The notes under the pieces are model-generated. The model worked only from the letters and a program-made list of their open reading frames with translations. It did no database searches and was not told the origin of the DNA. From CAZONU01 sp965370045 (lineage in GTDB: Bacteria > Planctomycetota > SZUA-567 > JAKLDR01), in contig CBDUSI010000118.1 of assembly GCA_965370045.1 (NCBI GenBank), positions 1 through 13,898 on the forward strand: DNA of 13,898 nucleotides. The letters are read 5' to 3'. The position numbers and the translations under genes were made by a program. Position 1 is the first letter of the stretch. Each line of letters begins with the position of its first letter. Shown in pieces: positions 6,803 through 13,868 of this stretch.

Positions 6803-9145
6803 CTACCTCGAATAGAAAAGCCGCAGGATGGGAACGTTCATCGGGCGATAGCGCAGGAAGTCGGCCAGCATGCGCTTGGCCTGCTCCGCGTCGCCGGGCT
6901 TGTCCCGGGACATGAGCGTCGCCGCGAACGCCAGGGTGGCGCCGCCGCTGCCGGGGTCCAGGCGCCAGGCGCGGCGGTAGTGGGGCAGCGCTTTCTCCAG
7001 CCGCTCGGCGGCCGAGCCCGCCGTGGAGCGTTCCTCAATGGTTCCCAGGGCCAGTTGGGCCTGGACGGAGAGTTCCGACGGGGCGCCGGCCAGGCCGGCC
7101 AGGCACTTCCTGGCGGCCAGGTAATCCTTCTGGCGGAGGAGCACCAGGCCGCGGGCCAGGCTGACGCGGCCCGGGGCGGTCTTCCCGGCGGACTCCAGCT
7201 TCTTGAGCGCGGCACGGAGGCTGCCCGCCTGGGCCAGACCGGTGGCCAGCTCCAGATCGGTCAGATTCCCGGGCTCACCGGGGGCCTTGCCGTCCTTGGG
7301 AAGCAGCACCAGCCACCAGCGGTCCAGGCGCGACCAGAGCAGGTCGAAGAGGGCGTAGGGCATTCGCACCGGCTGTGCAGCGCCGTAGTCGCGGACCAGG
7401 ACGCACTTGGCCTTCTGGTCGTAGCCGACGACCAGGCGGGGCAGTCCCGTGCCGAAGCGCTCTTCCGGGCGCAGGCCGGCCAGTTCGCCGGGCGGCAGTT
7501 GGACCAGCACGGGGATGTCCTTGGCCATCTTGGCGCGGAGGTCCTCCAGCGAGCCGTTGCCGACCGCGAAAGGGATGCGTTTCGCGACCAGCAGCGGCAG
7601 GGCCCGCCGCAGGTCGCGCCCCGCGCCGCGCGCGGCGAGTGCGCGGGCCAGGGCCTCGGGGTCGAGCGCCTCGCCCCGCTTGACGGCCATCGCGGTGAGC
7701 AGACCCGCCGCCGGTCCGGCCGGCAGGATCGGTCCGACGCGCACTTCAGCCTTGGGGGGCAGCCCTTCCTGGGAGTAGTCCTTGGTGCGCGTTTCGGCCA
7801 GGGCCGCGGCCAGGGGCTTTATGTAGGGGTCTTCGGGGAAAAGCTCCAGGTAATCGACCAGCATCTTCTCGGCGGCGCCGAGTTCCCCGGCGGCGGTGAG
7901 CATGTAAACCGCGCCTGCCCGATAGCTGGCCTCGCAGGGCGCGGCGCGCACCATCGCCCGCGCCGCCGCGGCGGCGGCATCGAACTTTCCCGAGCGCAGA
8001 GCAGCGACCGCCTTGCGGTAGTGTCCGTAGGCCTCCGCGGGGTCATCGACCTGTAAGTCCCCGCTACGGCGCTTGACGATTGCGGCCAGCCGCCGGCCGC
8101 GCCGGCCGGCGGCCTTCAGCTCCTTGAGCGCAGTCCGGGCCCGGCCCATCTTGAGCAGCGCCTCGGCGGCCATCAGATGGGGGCGCGGGTCCCGGGGCGC
8201 GAGTCGCGCGGCCGCGGTGCACCACTCCAGCGCCTCGGTGAACCGGCGGCTGGCCAGGCAAAGGCGGGCCAGCTCGAGCCGGGCCTTGGGGGCCTTGGGG
8301 TCCAGCCTGGTCGCGCGCAGGAGGGTGATGTAGGCGCCGGCCTCGGCGCCGCGAGCGCGCAGGCGCACGGCCCCCTCGACGAGGGCCGCGCATTCTTCCG
8401 GATCGGGCTTGGCATCGGGGGGCTTGCGGCGCTCGGCCGCGCCCAGCGGGAACTGCCTGGATATCCAAGCCAGGGCCGGCGCGGCGCTGCGGACCGCGAA
8501 GGCCCTCTCGGCACGATCCAGCGGGGCCACCGCAATCTTGAGATTGGGGTTGGCCTTGCGATAGGCCTCGGCCCGCTTGCGGATGCGCCCACCGCCCATG
8601 AGGAAGAGGAAGCGCGGCAGGCGCGGGGCCAGGTCCTTCTTGGCGCGCATCCCGCCGGGCACCGAGCCGACCACCACCAGGGTGCGGGCCAGGCGGGGAT
8701 ACCGGAAGACCGTATTGGACGCTCCGTAGCCGCCGGCCAGGTGGCCGACGATGGCCACCCGGTCGGGGTCCGCGGCGGCGGCCCCGACGGCGGCGCGCAC
8801 GGCGGCAAGGGGCACGATGTCCGGGTAACCGGCGGAGAGGTCGGGTTTGCTGGGCCGCGGGAAGGCGACGATGAATCCGTGGCGGTCGGCGGCGCGCTTC
8901 CAGGGGTCGAGCCAGGAGCCGCGCCGCTTCTGGTAGCCGGGCAGGAAGACAATCAGCGGCCAGAGCTTCCGGGCGTCGTGCCCGGCGGGCAGGTAGACCA
9001 CCGCTTGGCCGAGCGGCAGGTGCAGAGTGATGCTCCTGCCGACCTTGGATTTCTCGGGCTCGGGTTGCGGACCGATGGGCGCGCCGGCGTTCGCCGTGCC
9101 GGCGGCGGCCAGGAGAATGAGGACTGCGAGTGCGGTCTTGCGCAA
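6803..9145 (-). CDS. Secreted TPR protein with inactive-looking esterase and C39-peptidase-like domains
   Basis: A 780-residue exported protein. A signal peptide spans residues 1-20 with a likely cut after TANA. About residues 35-235 resemble a PHB-depolymerase/feruloyl-esterase type alpha/beta-hydrolase, but the nucleophile elbow reads GHLAGG (134-139), with leucine where the catalytic serine belongs. Alanine-rich helical repeats resembling TPRs follow at about 250-445. About 462-617 resembles a C39-family peptidase domain: LPAGPAA (474-480) has alanine in place of the usual cysteine, and PRLVVGYD (569-576) has arginine in place of the usual histidine, while the later Asp (D586) is kept. More TPR-like repeats close the protein (about 627-770). 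It begins at a TTG with GAGGAGG seven bases upstream. It appears to have its own promoter and lies between the signalling and por operons. The likely role is binding or scaffolding rather than catalysis. Confidence 0.75.
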   Translation of the reverse strand: MRKTALAVLILLAAAGTANAGAPIGPQPEPEKSKVGRSITLHLPLGQAVVYLPAGHDARKLWPLIVFLPGYQKRRGSWLDPWKRAADRHGFIVAFPRPSKPDLSAGYPDIVPLAAVRAAVGAAAADPDRVAIVGHLAGGYGASNTVFRYPRLARTLVVVGSVPGGMRAKKDLAPRLPRFLFLMGGGRIRKRAEAYRKANPNLKIAVAPLDRAERAFAVRSAAPALAWISRQFPLGAAERRKPPDAKPDPEECAALVEGAVRLRARGAEAGAYITLLRATRLDPKAPKARLELARLCLASRRFTEALEWCTAAARLAPRDPRPHLMAAEALLKMGRARTALKELKAAGRRGRRLAAIVKRRSGDLQVDDPAEAYGHYRKAVAALRSGKFDAAAAAARAMVRAAPCEASYRAGAVYMLTAAGELGAAEKMLVDYLELFPEDPYIKPLAAALAETRTKDYSQEGLPPKAEVRVGPILPAGPAAGLLTAMAVKRGEALDPEALARALAARGAGRDLRRALPLLVAKRIPFAVGNGSLEDLRAKMAKDIPVLVQLPPGELAGLRPEERFGTGLPRLVVGYDQKAKCVLVRDYGAAQPVRMPYALFDLLWSRLDRWWLVLLPKDGKAPGEPGNLTDLELATGLAQAGSLRAALKKLESAGKTAPGRVSLARGLVLLRQKDYLAARKCLAGLAGAPSELSVQAQLALGTIEERSTAGSAAERLEKALPHYRRAWRLDPGSGGATLAFAATLMSRDKPGDAEQAKRMLADFLRYRPMNVPILRLFYSR

Positions 9146-9152
9146 GGAAGCG

Positions 9153-9159
9153 CCTCCTC
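9153..9159 (-). promoter_or_regulatory. Ribosome binding site supporting a TTG start at 9145
   Basis: GAGGAGG on the minus strand, seven bases before the TTG. The encoded MRKTALAVLILLAAAG is an orthodox signal peptide starting exactly there, and no in-frame ATG or GTG gives a better start. Confidence 0.75.
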
Positions 9160-9179
9160 GGGGGGCGGTCTCACTCGCT

Positions 9180-9207
9180 ATTCTAGTAGCCGGAGGCGGC
9201 GGGGCAA
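9180..9207 (-). promoter_or_regulatory. Probable sigma70-type promoter of the secreted TPR gene
   Basis: TTGCCC (9202-9207, 4/6) and TAGAAT (9180-9185, 5/6) are spaced by 16 bases. The predicted start near 9173 leaves a leader of about 28 bases that includes the GAGGAGG site. Confidence 0.5.
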
Positions 9208-9214
9208 GGACCGC

Positions 9215-9277
9215 AAAACCCGGAGGGCAATACGACGGGATGGGCTGCAGTTGTCGGTGGGGAGGAGGGAGGGGGGG
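9215..9277 (-). promoter_or_regulatory. C-rich, G-poor stretch after the signalling operon: possible Rho loading site
   Basis: Directly after the TAG at 9278 the transcript reads a run of seven C, then CCC, CC and CCCC tracts broken by single bases, and stays C-rich for about 60 bases. No stem followed by a T tract is present, so Rho-dependent termination is a reasonable guess. The plus strand of the same segment (9259-9277) has four runs of at least three G, fitting a G-quadruplex pattern. Confidence 0.35.
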
Positions 9278-10960
9278 CTAGAGAAAGGCTTCCCTGACGA
9301 CCACCGGCCCGGCGGAGGCATAGGTGGCGTTCCAGGCTACGACGGGATCGGGCTCGTAGTCGGCCTCCATGTCGGCCCATTCCTCGTCGCTGAGGGCGAC
9401 GGCGGCTACCACCTGGGGTTCCTCGGGGGTATGGTCGATGCTGGGCGCTGCCGGGAGTTCATCGGCGACGGTCTCCGCGGCGGCCACGGTATCGACCTGG
9501 GGCTCGGCCTGGTGCTCGGCCTCGTGGTCGTGGGCTGCCTCAATCTCGACCAGATCGGGTCCCTCGGCGGGGGCTGGCGCCGGCGCCTCGATGACGGTGG
9601 TGGCCTCTTCGGCGGGCGCGACCTCCGGAGGAGGCGCGGCCGGCGCGGTCTTGTCTGCAAACGCTGTGACGCTGTCGGCCAGCACCTTGGCGACGGGCAG
9701 TTCGACGTCGGCCAGTACGCTCTCATCCACCTGGCGGAGGTCGATAACCTCGGGAGCATCGCCGAACTGGTCAGGGCTGAACTTGTCGAGGTCCGGGGCT
9801 ATCAGCTTGCCGACTACCCCCTTGCCGGTGCCCATGACCTTCTGGCGCTCTTCGCGGCGGGCCTGGCGGGCCTCCAGGTGCCTGCTGGCCAGGCCCCGCT
9901 CGGTGGTCTTGACCTCTTCGGCGTCGCCGGCGTCCAGGTCGTCCAGGCCCTCGATGACCGCCTTGGCCGGGCCGGTGAAGGGCCGGAGTTCCTCGTCTTC
10001 CTCGGCGGCGGCGGCCTCCGGCAGGACGATGTCTTCGATGGCGAGCGGCGCGTCGCCGGCGGGTTCGCCAGCGACCTCGGCCGCGACTTTTTCCGCGGCG
10101 GCCTGGGCCTGAACGGCGGCGGCCTTCTGGACCGCGTCCTGGCTGTAGACGTTCTCGATGGCCTCGCGGATTTCGATCCAGCTGCAGTTGAAGGGCTTGA
10201 CCTTGAGTTTGGTGAGCTCCTCGATCTCGTTGATGGCCTTGCGGTTCAGGCAGTTGGCCATTGCTACGCAGATCAGTTTGCCGAGTTTCTCGAAGGGGAT
10301 GAGCCGGTGCTCACTGCACTTGTCCTGGGGGACCAGCGCGGCCGCTTCGGCGCGGATCTCGATGTGATCGAGCTCAATCGTAGATATGCGGAACTGCCGG
10401 CCGAGGCCGGTGGCGACGGCCAATGACTGGCAGGCCCCCATGTTGACCAGTATCTGGCCGACCAGCCCCTTGCCGCCCTTCTCCTGGATCTTGAGCGCCC
10501 GGCTGAGCTGCTCGGTGCTGACCGCCTCGGCCTGGATGAGTATCTCGCCGAGGGGCTTCTGGCGGCTCTGCAGGCGCGTGGAGCGCCGCGCACTGCGCCC
10601 GCTGGGGGAACTGGCCGTGGCGGTCTTCCTTCTCGACGTAGTCTTCGGCGGGGCCGAGGGGGCCTCGCTGGCCGCTGGCATGGGGGCCGGGGCGGGAGCC
10701 TCGGGCCCCTTGAAGTCCGCGGGCACCGGGTCGAAGGACTCGCCCTCGGCCGGAGCGGCCGGAGCAGCGGGCGCGGCGGCCTGCTGCTGTTCGATGTCGT
10801 CGAGGTTTATCTCCGGCAGGGGGGCTTGTTGGGCGGGCTCGGTGCTCTCGGCCTCCGCCGGGATCTGGCGGATGGAGGGCGCCCGGCCGCGCTTGGAGCG
10901 GCCGGTGGGGCGCTTGTCGCCCTTCTTGCCGCCGCCGAAGAGCTTGCCGAGGAGGCCCAT
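9278..10960 (-). CDS. MshEN (GspE N-terminal)-domain protein with long disordered flanks
   Basis: A 560-residue protein of unknown function. A basic N-terminus (MGLLGKLFGGGKKGDKR) leads into a proline/alanine-rich linker to about residue 133. About 134-272 form an MshEN-type domain, recognised from PLGEILIQAEAVSTEQL, the partial second repeat LVGQILVNMGA and the LVPQDKCSEHRLIPFEK segment. The remaining 290 residues are acidic, alanine- and proline-rich and probably disordered, with short conserved-looking islands such as GKGVVGKLIAPDLDKFSPD (380-398) and a hydrophobic end, VVVREAFL. There is no Walker A or B motif, so it is not a secretion or pilus ATPase. In other proteins MshEN domains bind c-di-GMP or anchor an ATPase to its platform; which applies here is unknown. 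The ATG at 10960 lies 9 bases after the STAS gene; GGAG is about 12 bases upstream, rather distant. It is the last gene of the signalling operon. Confidence 0.75.
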   Translation of the reverse strand: MGLLGKLFGGGKKGDKRPTGRSKRGRAPSIRQIPAEAESTEPAQQAPLPEINLDDIEQQQAAAPAAPAAPAEGESFDPVPADFKGPEAPAPAPMPAASEAPSAPPKTTSRRKTATASSPSGRSARRSTRLQSRQKPLGEILIQAEAVSTEQLSRALKIQEKGGKGLVGQILVNMGACQSLAVATGLGRQFRISTIELDHIEIRAEAAALVPQDKCSEHRLIPFEKLGKLICVAMANCLNRKAINEIEELTKLKVKPFNCSWIEIREAIENVYSQDAVQKAAAVQAQAAAEKVAAEVAGEPAGDAPLAIEDIVLPEAAAAEEDEELRPFTGPAKAVIEGLDDLDAGDAEEVKTTERGLASRHLEARQARREERQKVMGTGKGVVGKLIAPDLDKFSPDQFGDAPEVIDLRQVDESVLADVELPVAKVLADSVTAFADKTAPAAPPPEVAPAEEATTVIEAPAPAPAEGPDLVEIEAAHDHEAEHQAEPQVDTVAAAETVADELPAAPSIDHTPEEPQVVAAVALSDEEWADMEADYEPDPVVAWNATYASAGPVVVREAFL

Positions 10961-10969
10961 GGGCCGTCG

Positions 10970-11986
10970 CTACTCCGACTTCTTGGTCAGGGTGAAGAGG
11001 TTCCCGCCGGCCGGGTTCATGGCGTGCTCTATCTCCAGGAGCTTGGCCACCTCGCCGAAGCGGGCGTCGGCGGCCGGACCCTGGGGCGGGAACTCCAGCG
11101 GGGTGCCGTAGTCGCTGATCTTAACGGTGAGCTGCTGGCCGTTGGGCACGATCAGCATGTGGTAGATCGCGTTGGGATCGTTGCCGCAGGCGTGCTCGGC
11201 GACCGACTGGCAGGCCGCGGCCACCGCCCCGGCGAGCTTGCCGGCAGCAACCTTCTTGAAGCCCACCTGACGGGCGACGCGGTCCACTAGGCCGCTTACG
11301 CCCCCGGCGAGGTCGGCCACCGCCGGGAGGCTTATCTCAATGGGCTTGGCCCGGCGCGAGGCGAAGAACTTCATCTCGCCGTTCTCCTCGGAGACCGCCA
11401 CCGAGGTGCAGCGCGGGCACTTGTAACGGCCGGCCGCCGGCAGCTTGAGGCCCAGCTTGCATCGCGGGCAGGCCACGGTCAGCGGGAACACGCCCGCAGC
11501 GAGTACCGGCGCGGGCGGCGCCACCGGGGCGGCGGGTGCGGCGAGGGGCGCCGGGGCCACGGGCGCCGCTGGCGCCGGCTGGGCAAGTTCGGCGGGTACC
11601 GGCACACTGGCCGGGGGGACCTCGGCCCCGCTGAAGCTCTGCAGGGCCACGGCCTCGTCGGAGACGATGGTGAACAAGGCGTTGAAGCCCAGCATCTCCA
11701 TGACCAGCATCACTTTTTGGGGCACGCGACTGAAAACCAGGTTCCCGTCGCGCTCGGTGAAAGCGTCCACGTACTTGAGCAGGATGCCCAGGCCGGTGCT
11801 GTTGATGTACTTGACCCCGGCGCAGTCCAGGACCAGGCGCTTAACGCCCTTCTCGAGCAGCTTGTCCATCACCGAGGCGAAGCTCTCCACGGTGGTGGCG
11901 TCGATGGAGCCGACCAGCTCGGCCAGCGTGGCCGTCAAGCCCTCCGCTGACTTGATGTTCTTCAGGCGAAATTCTATCGCCGCCAT
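10970..11986 (-). CDS. STAS / zinc-ribbon / degenerate RsbW-like fusion protein
   Basis: A 338-residue predicted partner-switching regulator. Residues 1-110 form a STAS domain of the anti-sigma-factor-antagonist (SpoIIAA/RsbV) type; KYINSTGLGILL (59-70) holds the site phosphorylated in this family, here S63 or T64. An alanine/proline linker (120-165) leads to a zinc ribbon with C173, C176, C190 and C193 (two CPRC knuckles). About 215-336 resemble an RsbW-like ATPase domain with ISDYG (290-294) kept, but the N-box reads AVAAACQSVAEHA (254-266). The catalytic glutamate is thus A257 and the metal-binding asparagine S261, so phosphotransfer is unlikely. The ATG at 11986 has GGGGGA about 4 bases upstream. 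It starts 13 bases after the kinase gene, whose intact RsbW-like domain is the obvious partner for this STAS domain. Confidence 0.82.
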   Translation of the reverse strand: MAAIEFRLKNIKSAEGLTATLAELVGSIDATTVESFASVMDKLLEKGVKRLVLDCAGVKYINSTGLGILLKYVDAFTERDGNLVFSRVPQKVMLVMEMLGFNALFTIVSDEAVALQSFSGAEVPPASVPVPAELAQPAPAAPVAPAPLAAPAAPVAPPAPVLAAGVFPLTVACPRCKLGLKLPAAGRYKCPRCTSVAVSEENGEMKFFASRRAKPIEISLPAVADLAGGVSGLVDRVARQVGFKKVAAGKLAGAVAAACQSVAEHACGNDPNAIYHMLIVPNGQQLTVKISDYGTPLEFPPQGPAADARFGEVAKLLEIEHAMNPAGGNLFTLTKKSE

Positions 11987-11999
11987 GGGTCCCCCAGCA

Positions 12000-13046
12000 T
12001 CACTTGGTGTATTTGGTGAGCTTCACCTGATTGCCGGCGTAGTTGTACTCCAGGTTGTCCAGGCACTTGAGCATCAGCATGATGCCCAGCCCTCCGGTCC
12101 TGCCAGCCTCGTTGCGCTCGCGGGCCACCGCCACCGCGTTGCCGTGGACCCCGCGGCGCAGGTACATCTCGGTATCGAACCCGTCGCCCTCGTCAGTGAT
12201 GGTGAGGGTCACCTTGTCCTTGTCCAGCAGGTAGCCCACGTCGATGACCCGGCTCTCCTGGCTCTTGTTCCCGTGGCGGGCGGCGTTGTCCACCGCCTCG
12301 CGGAAGGCCACGGTGAGGGCCGCCCCGCGCTCCTCGCTCATGCCGCTCTGCTCCACCAGCACCGAGCAGAGGTCGTTGGCCTCCTCGATGGTGTCGTCGC
12401 GGGTGGGCAGCTGGAAGCGCATCTGGTGCTGGAAGAAGGCGCGTTCCTCGTGACTGCGGCGGATCTCGCTCTCGGCCAGTTCGACCAGCTCGTTCATCTC
12501 GAAGGGCTCGGTAACCCCGCCGTCCTCCACCACGCGCAGCCCGTCGATGCGATTGGGGTCGGTGTCCTCGGCGTGGAGCAGCACCAGGGCGGCCATGCTG
12601 CTTTCCTTGACGCGCTTCAAGGCGCGGATCAGGTCGCGGGCGCCGGACAGCGAGGAGTCGAGCACCACCAGGTCGGGCTTCTGCTCGGCGGCCTCGGCCA
12701 TGAAGTTCTCGACGCCCTCGTAGGTCGTGGTCTTGCTGCGCGGCCCGGTGAGGCGGTCGGCCAGGATGCTGGTGAAGAAGTCCTTCTTGGGCACCACCAG
12801 GGAGATGCCGAAGGGCTCGTCCCGGTCGGCCAGCTTGTCGGCGGGAGCGCCGTCCGTCGCCTTGCGGGCGGGGCGTCGCAGGGACAAGGGCGACAAGCCG
12901 CCGCCCAGCTCCACGCGGTTGCCCTGGTCGAGTTCTCGTGAAGCCAGGTCGAACAGCGTGGAGACCAGCTTTTGACCGCTGTCTTCGGGCGTCTGGGACG
13001 TCGCCGAGGCCCGCCTGACCAGCTCTTTGAGGGTTACCACCCGCAT
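12000..13046 (-). CDS. HU-like / pseudo-receiver / RsbW-like serine kinase fusion
   Basis: A 348-residue, three-domain regulator. Residues 3-65 align with the helical and first-strand part of HU/IHF DNA-bending proteins (KELVRRAS, LVSTLFDLASRELDQGNRVELGGG, then RRPAR), without the DNA-clasping arms. About 79-196 form a receiver-like domain. The phosphoacceptor-position aspartate is D130 (LVVLDSSL), but the acidic pair is replaced by PKK (86-88), the usual Thr/Ser by H158 and the usual lysine by E180, so normal phosphorylation is doubtful. About 207-346 form a GHKL ATPase of the anti-sigma-factor kinase type with an intact N-box (E250, N254, H258), DEGDGF (285-290) and GRTGGLG (315-321). The ATG at 13046 has AAGGAG about 11 bases upstream. 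The operon mate with a STAS domain is the likely phosphorylation target. Confidence 0.85.
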   Translation of the reverse strand: MRVVTLKELVRRASATSQTPEDSGQKLVSTLFDLASRELDQGNRVELGGGLSPLSLRRPARKATDGAPADKLADRDEPFGISLVVPKKDFFTSILADRLTGPRSKTTTYEGVENFMAEAAEQKPDLVVLDSSLSGARDLIRALKRVKESSMAALVLLHAEDTDPNRIDGLRVVEDGGVTEPFEMNELVELAESEIRRSHEERAFFQHQMRFQLPTRDDTIEEANDLCSVLVEQSGMSEERGAALTVAFREAVDNAARHGNKSQESRVIDVGYLLDKDKVTLTITDEGDGFDTEMYLRRGVHGNAVAVARERNEAGRTGGLGIMLMLKCLDNLEYNYAGNQVKLTKYTK

Positions 13047-13061
13047 CTGGGGTCCATCTCC

Positions 13062-13778
13062 TTAGCCTTCTCGCGCCACGCGGTCCATCAGTTCGCTGAG
13101 GGTGATGATCTTCTTCTCTACGAGCAAGCCGGAAAGGGCTTTGACCAGCTTCTCGGGGTTGACGTTGAGCGGCCTGGCCTCCAGGGGGGCGGCCGGACCT
13201 CGGCCCATGGCCGGTTCGACATGGGCGGCCCGCCCGCGCTTGGCGGCCGCGCCGGCGCCCGGGCTGGCCGCGGTGGAGACCGCTTCCCGCGGGCGGCCCG
13301 CCGGGGTATCGGTGACCGGCGCGGGCTTCCGGGGCGCGGCCGCGGCGCCCTTGGGTCCGTAGTAGAAGTTCTGCAGCGCCCGGGTGACCTCGGTGCGCGT
13401 GGCCAGCACCGTCTGGACCTTGAGGCCGGTGGTGAAGGCCAGCTCGTCTATCGATGGGTAGTCCATGGGATCGGGGGTCACCACCGTGAGCGTGTCGGCC
13501 TCTCGCGAGAAGGGCAGAATCTCGTGCTTCTCGGCGAATTCCCGGGGGACCAGCGCCATGAGCGCGGGGTCCAGCTTATGGTCCTTGAGGTGGACTACCG
13601 GAACCTTCTGCTGCACCGAGAGGAAGGCGGTGAGCTTGTCTTCCTTGATGAAGTTGAGTTTTACGAGAATGACCCCGAGCTTGCCGCCAATAGCCTTCTG
13701 GTACTCGAGGGCGGAATCGAGCTGCTGCTTGCTTATCAGCTTGGCGTGCAGGAGTATATCGCCGAGCTTTTCGCTCAT
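13062..13778 (-). CDS. Short stand-alone MshEN (GspE N-terminal)-domain protein
   Basis: First gene of the signalling operon, 238 residues. Residues 1-140 form one complete MshEN domain with two tandem motifs, KLGDILLHAKLIS (4-16) and KLGVILVKLNFIK (33-45), each followed by the expected leucines and a glutamine at the end. At the glycine position of each motif, which is conserved in c-di-GMP-binding members, there is K13 and N42, so nucleotide binding is uncertain. A proline/alanine-rich linker (about 143-203) leads to a small helical C-terminal module (207-236, PEKLVKALSGLLVEKKIITL). There is no ATPase domain. The ATG at 13778 has GGGAG seven bases upstream; the in-frame start at 13868 would lie inside the -35 element. 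It ends 15 bases before the kinase gene. Confidence 0.82.
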   Translation of the reverse strand: MSEKLGDILLHAKLISKQQLDSALEYQKAIGGKLGVILVKLNFIKEDKLTAFLSVQQKVPVVHLKDHKLDPALMALVPREFAEKHEILPFSREADTLTVVTPDPMDYPSIDELAFTTGLKVQTVLATRTEVTRALQNFYYGPKGAAAAPRKPAPVTDTPAGRPREAVSTAASPGAGAAAKRGRAAHVEPAMGRGPAAPLEARPLNVNPEKLVKALSGLLVEKKIITLSELMDRVAREG

Positions 13779-13817
13779 GAAAAACTCCCACCTGCGGCCC
13801 GGGGACGGCCTCGGCCG

Positions 13818-13838
13818 ATCAGCTATGACTAGGCTGAT
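13818..13838. promoter_or_regulatory. Inverted repeat at the predicted transcription start: possible operator
   Basis: ATCAGC and GCTGAT are perfect 6-bp arms around a 9-base spacer whose outer bases extend the symmetry (TA/TA). The repeat lies immediately downstream of the -10 element at 13841-13846 and covers the expected start near 13834, a usual place for a repressor site. It could also form a small hairpin at the mRNA 5' end. Confidence 0.35.
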
Positions 13839-13840
13839 GG

Positions 13841-13868
13841 ATTCTAGATTTGGGGGTGAAGCTGTCAA
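13841..13868 (-). promoter_or_regulatory. Sigma70-type promoter of the MshEN/STAS/kinase operon
   Basis: A perfect TTGACA -35 (13863-13868) and TAGAAT -10 (13841-13846, 5/6) are spaced by 16 bases. The predicted start near 13834 gives a leader of about 56 bases. No other strong promoter was seen inside the four-gene operon, whose gaps are 15, 13 and 9 bases. Confidence 0.72.

Noticed and set aside
8177..10426. A 749-codon open frame on the plus strand opposite the TPR gene and the second MshEN gene.
   Set aside because: It spans the end of one well-supported gene, an intergenic promoter and the next gene, and its product is a Gly/Asp/Val-rich string without domains. It is a mirror of high-GC codon bias on the other strand.
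13779..13868. A 30-residue N-terminal extension of the first MshEN protein (start at 13868).
   Set aside because: That start lies inside the -35 element, upstream of the predicted transcript, and the extension is not part of the domain.
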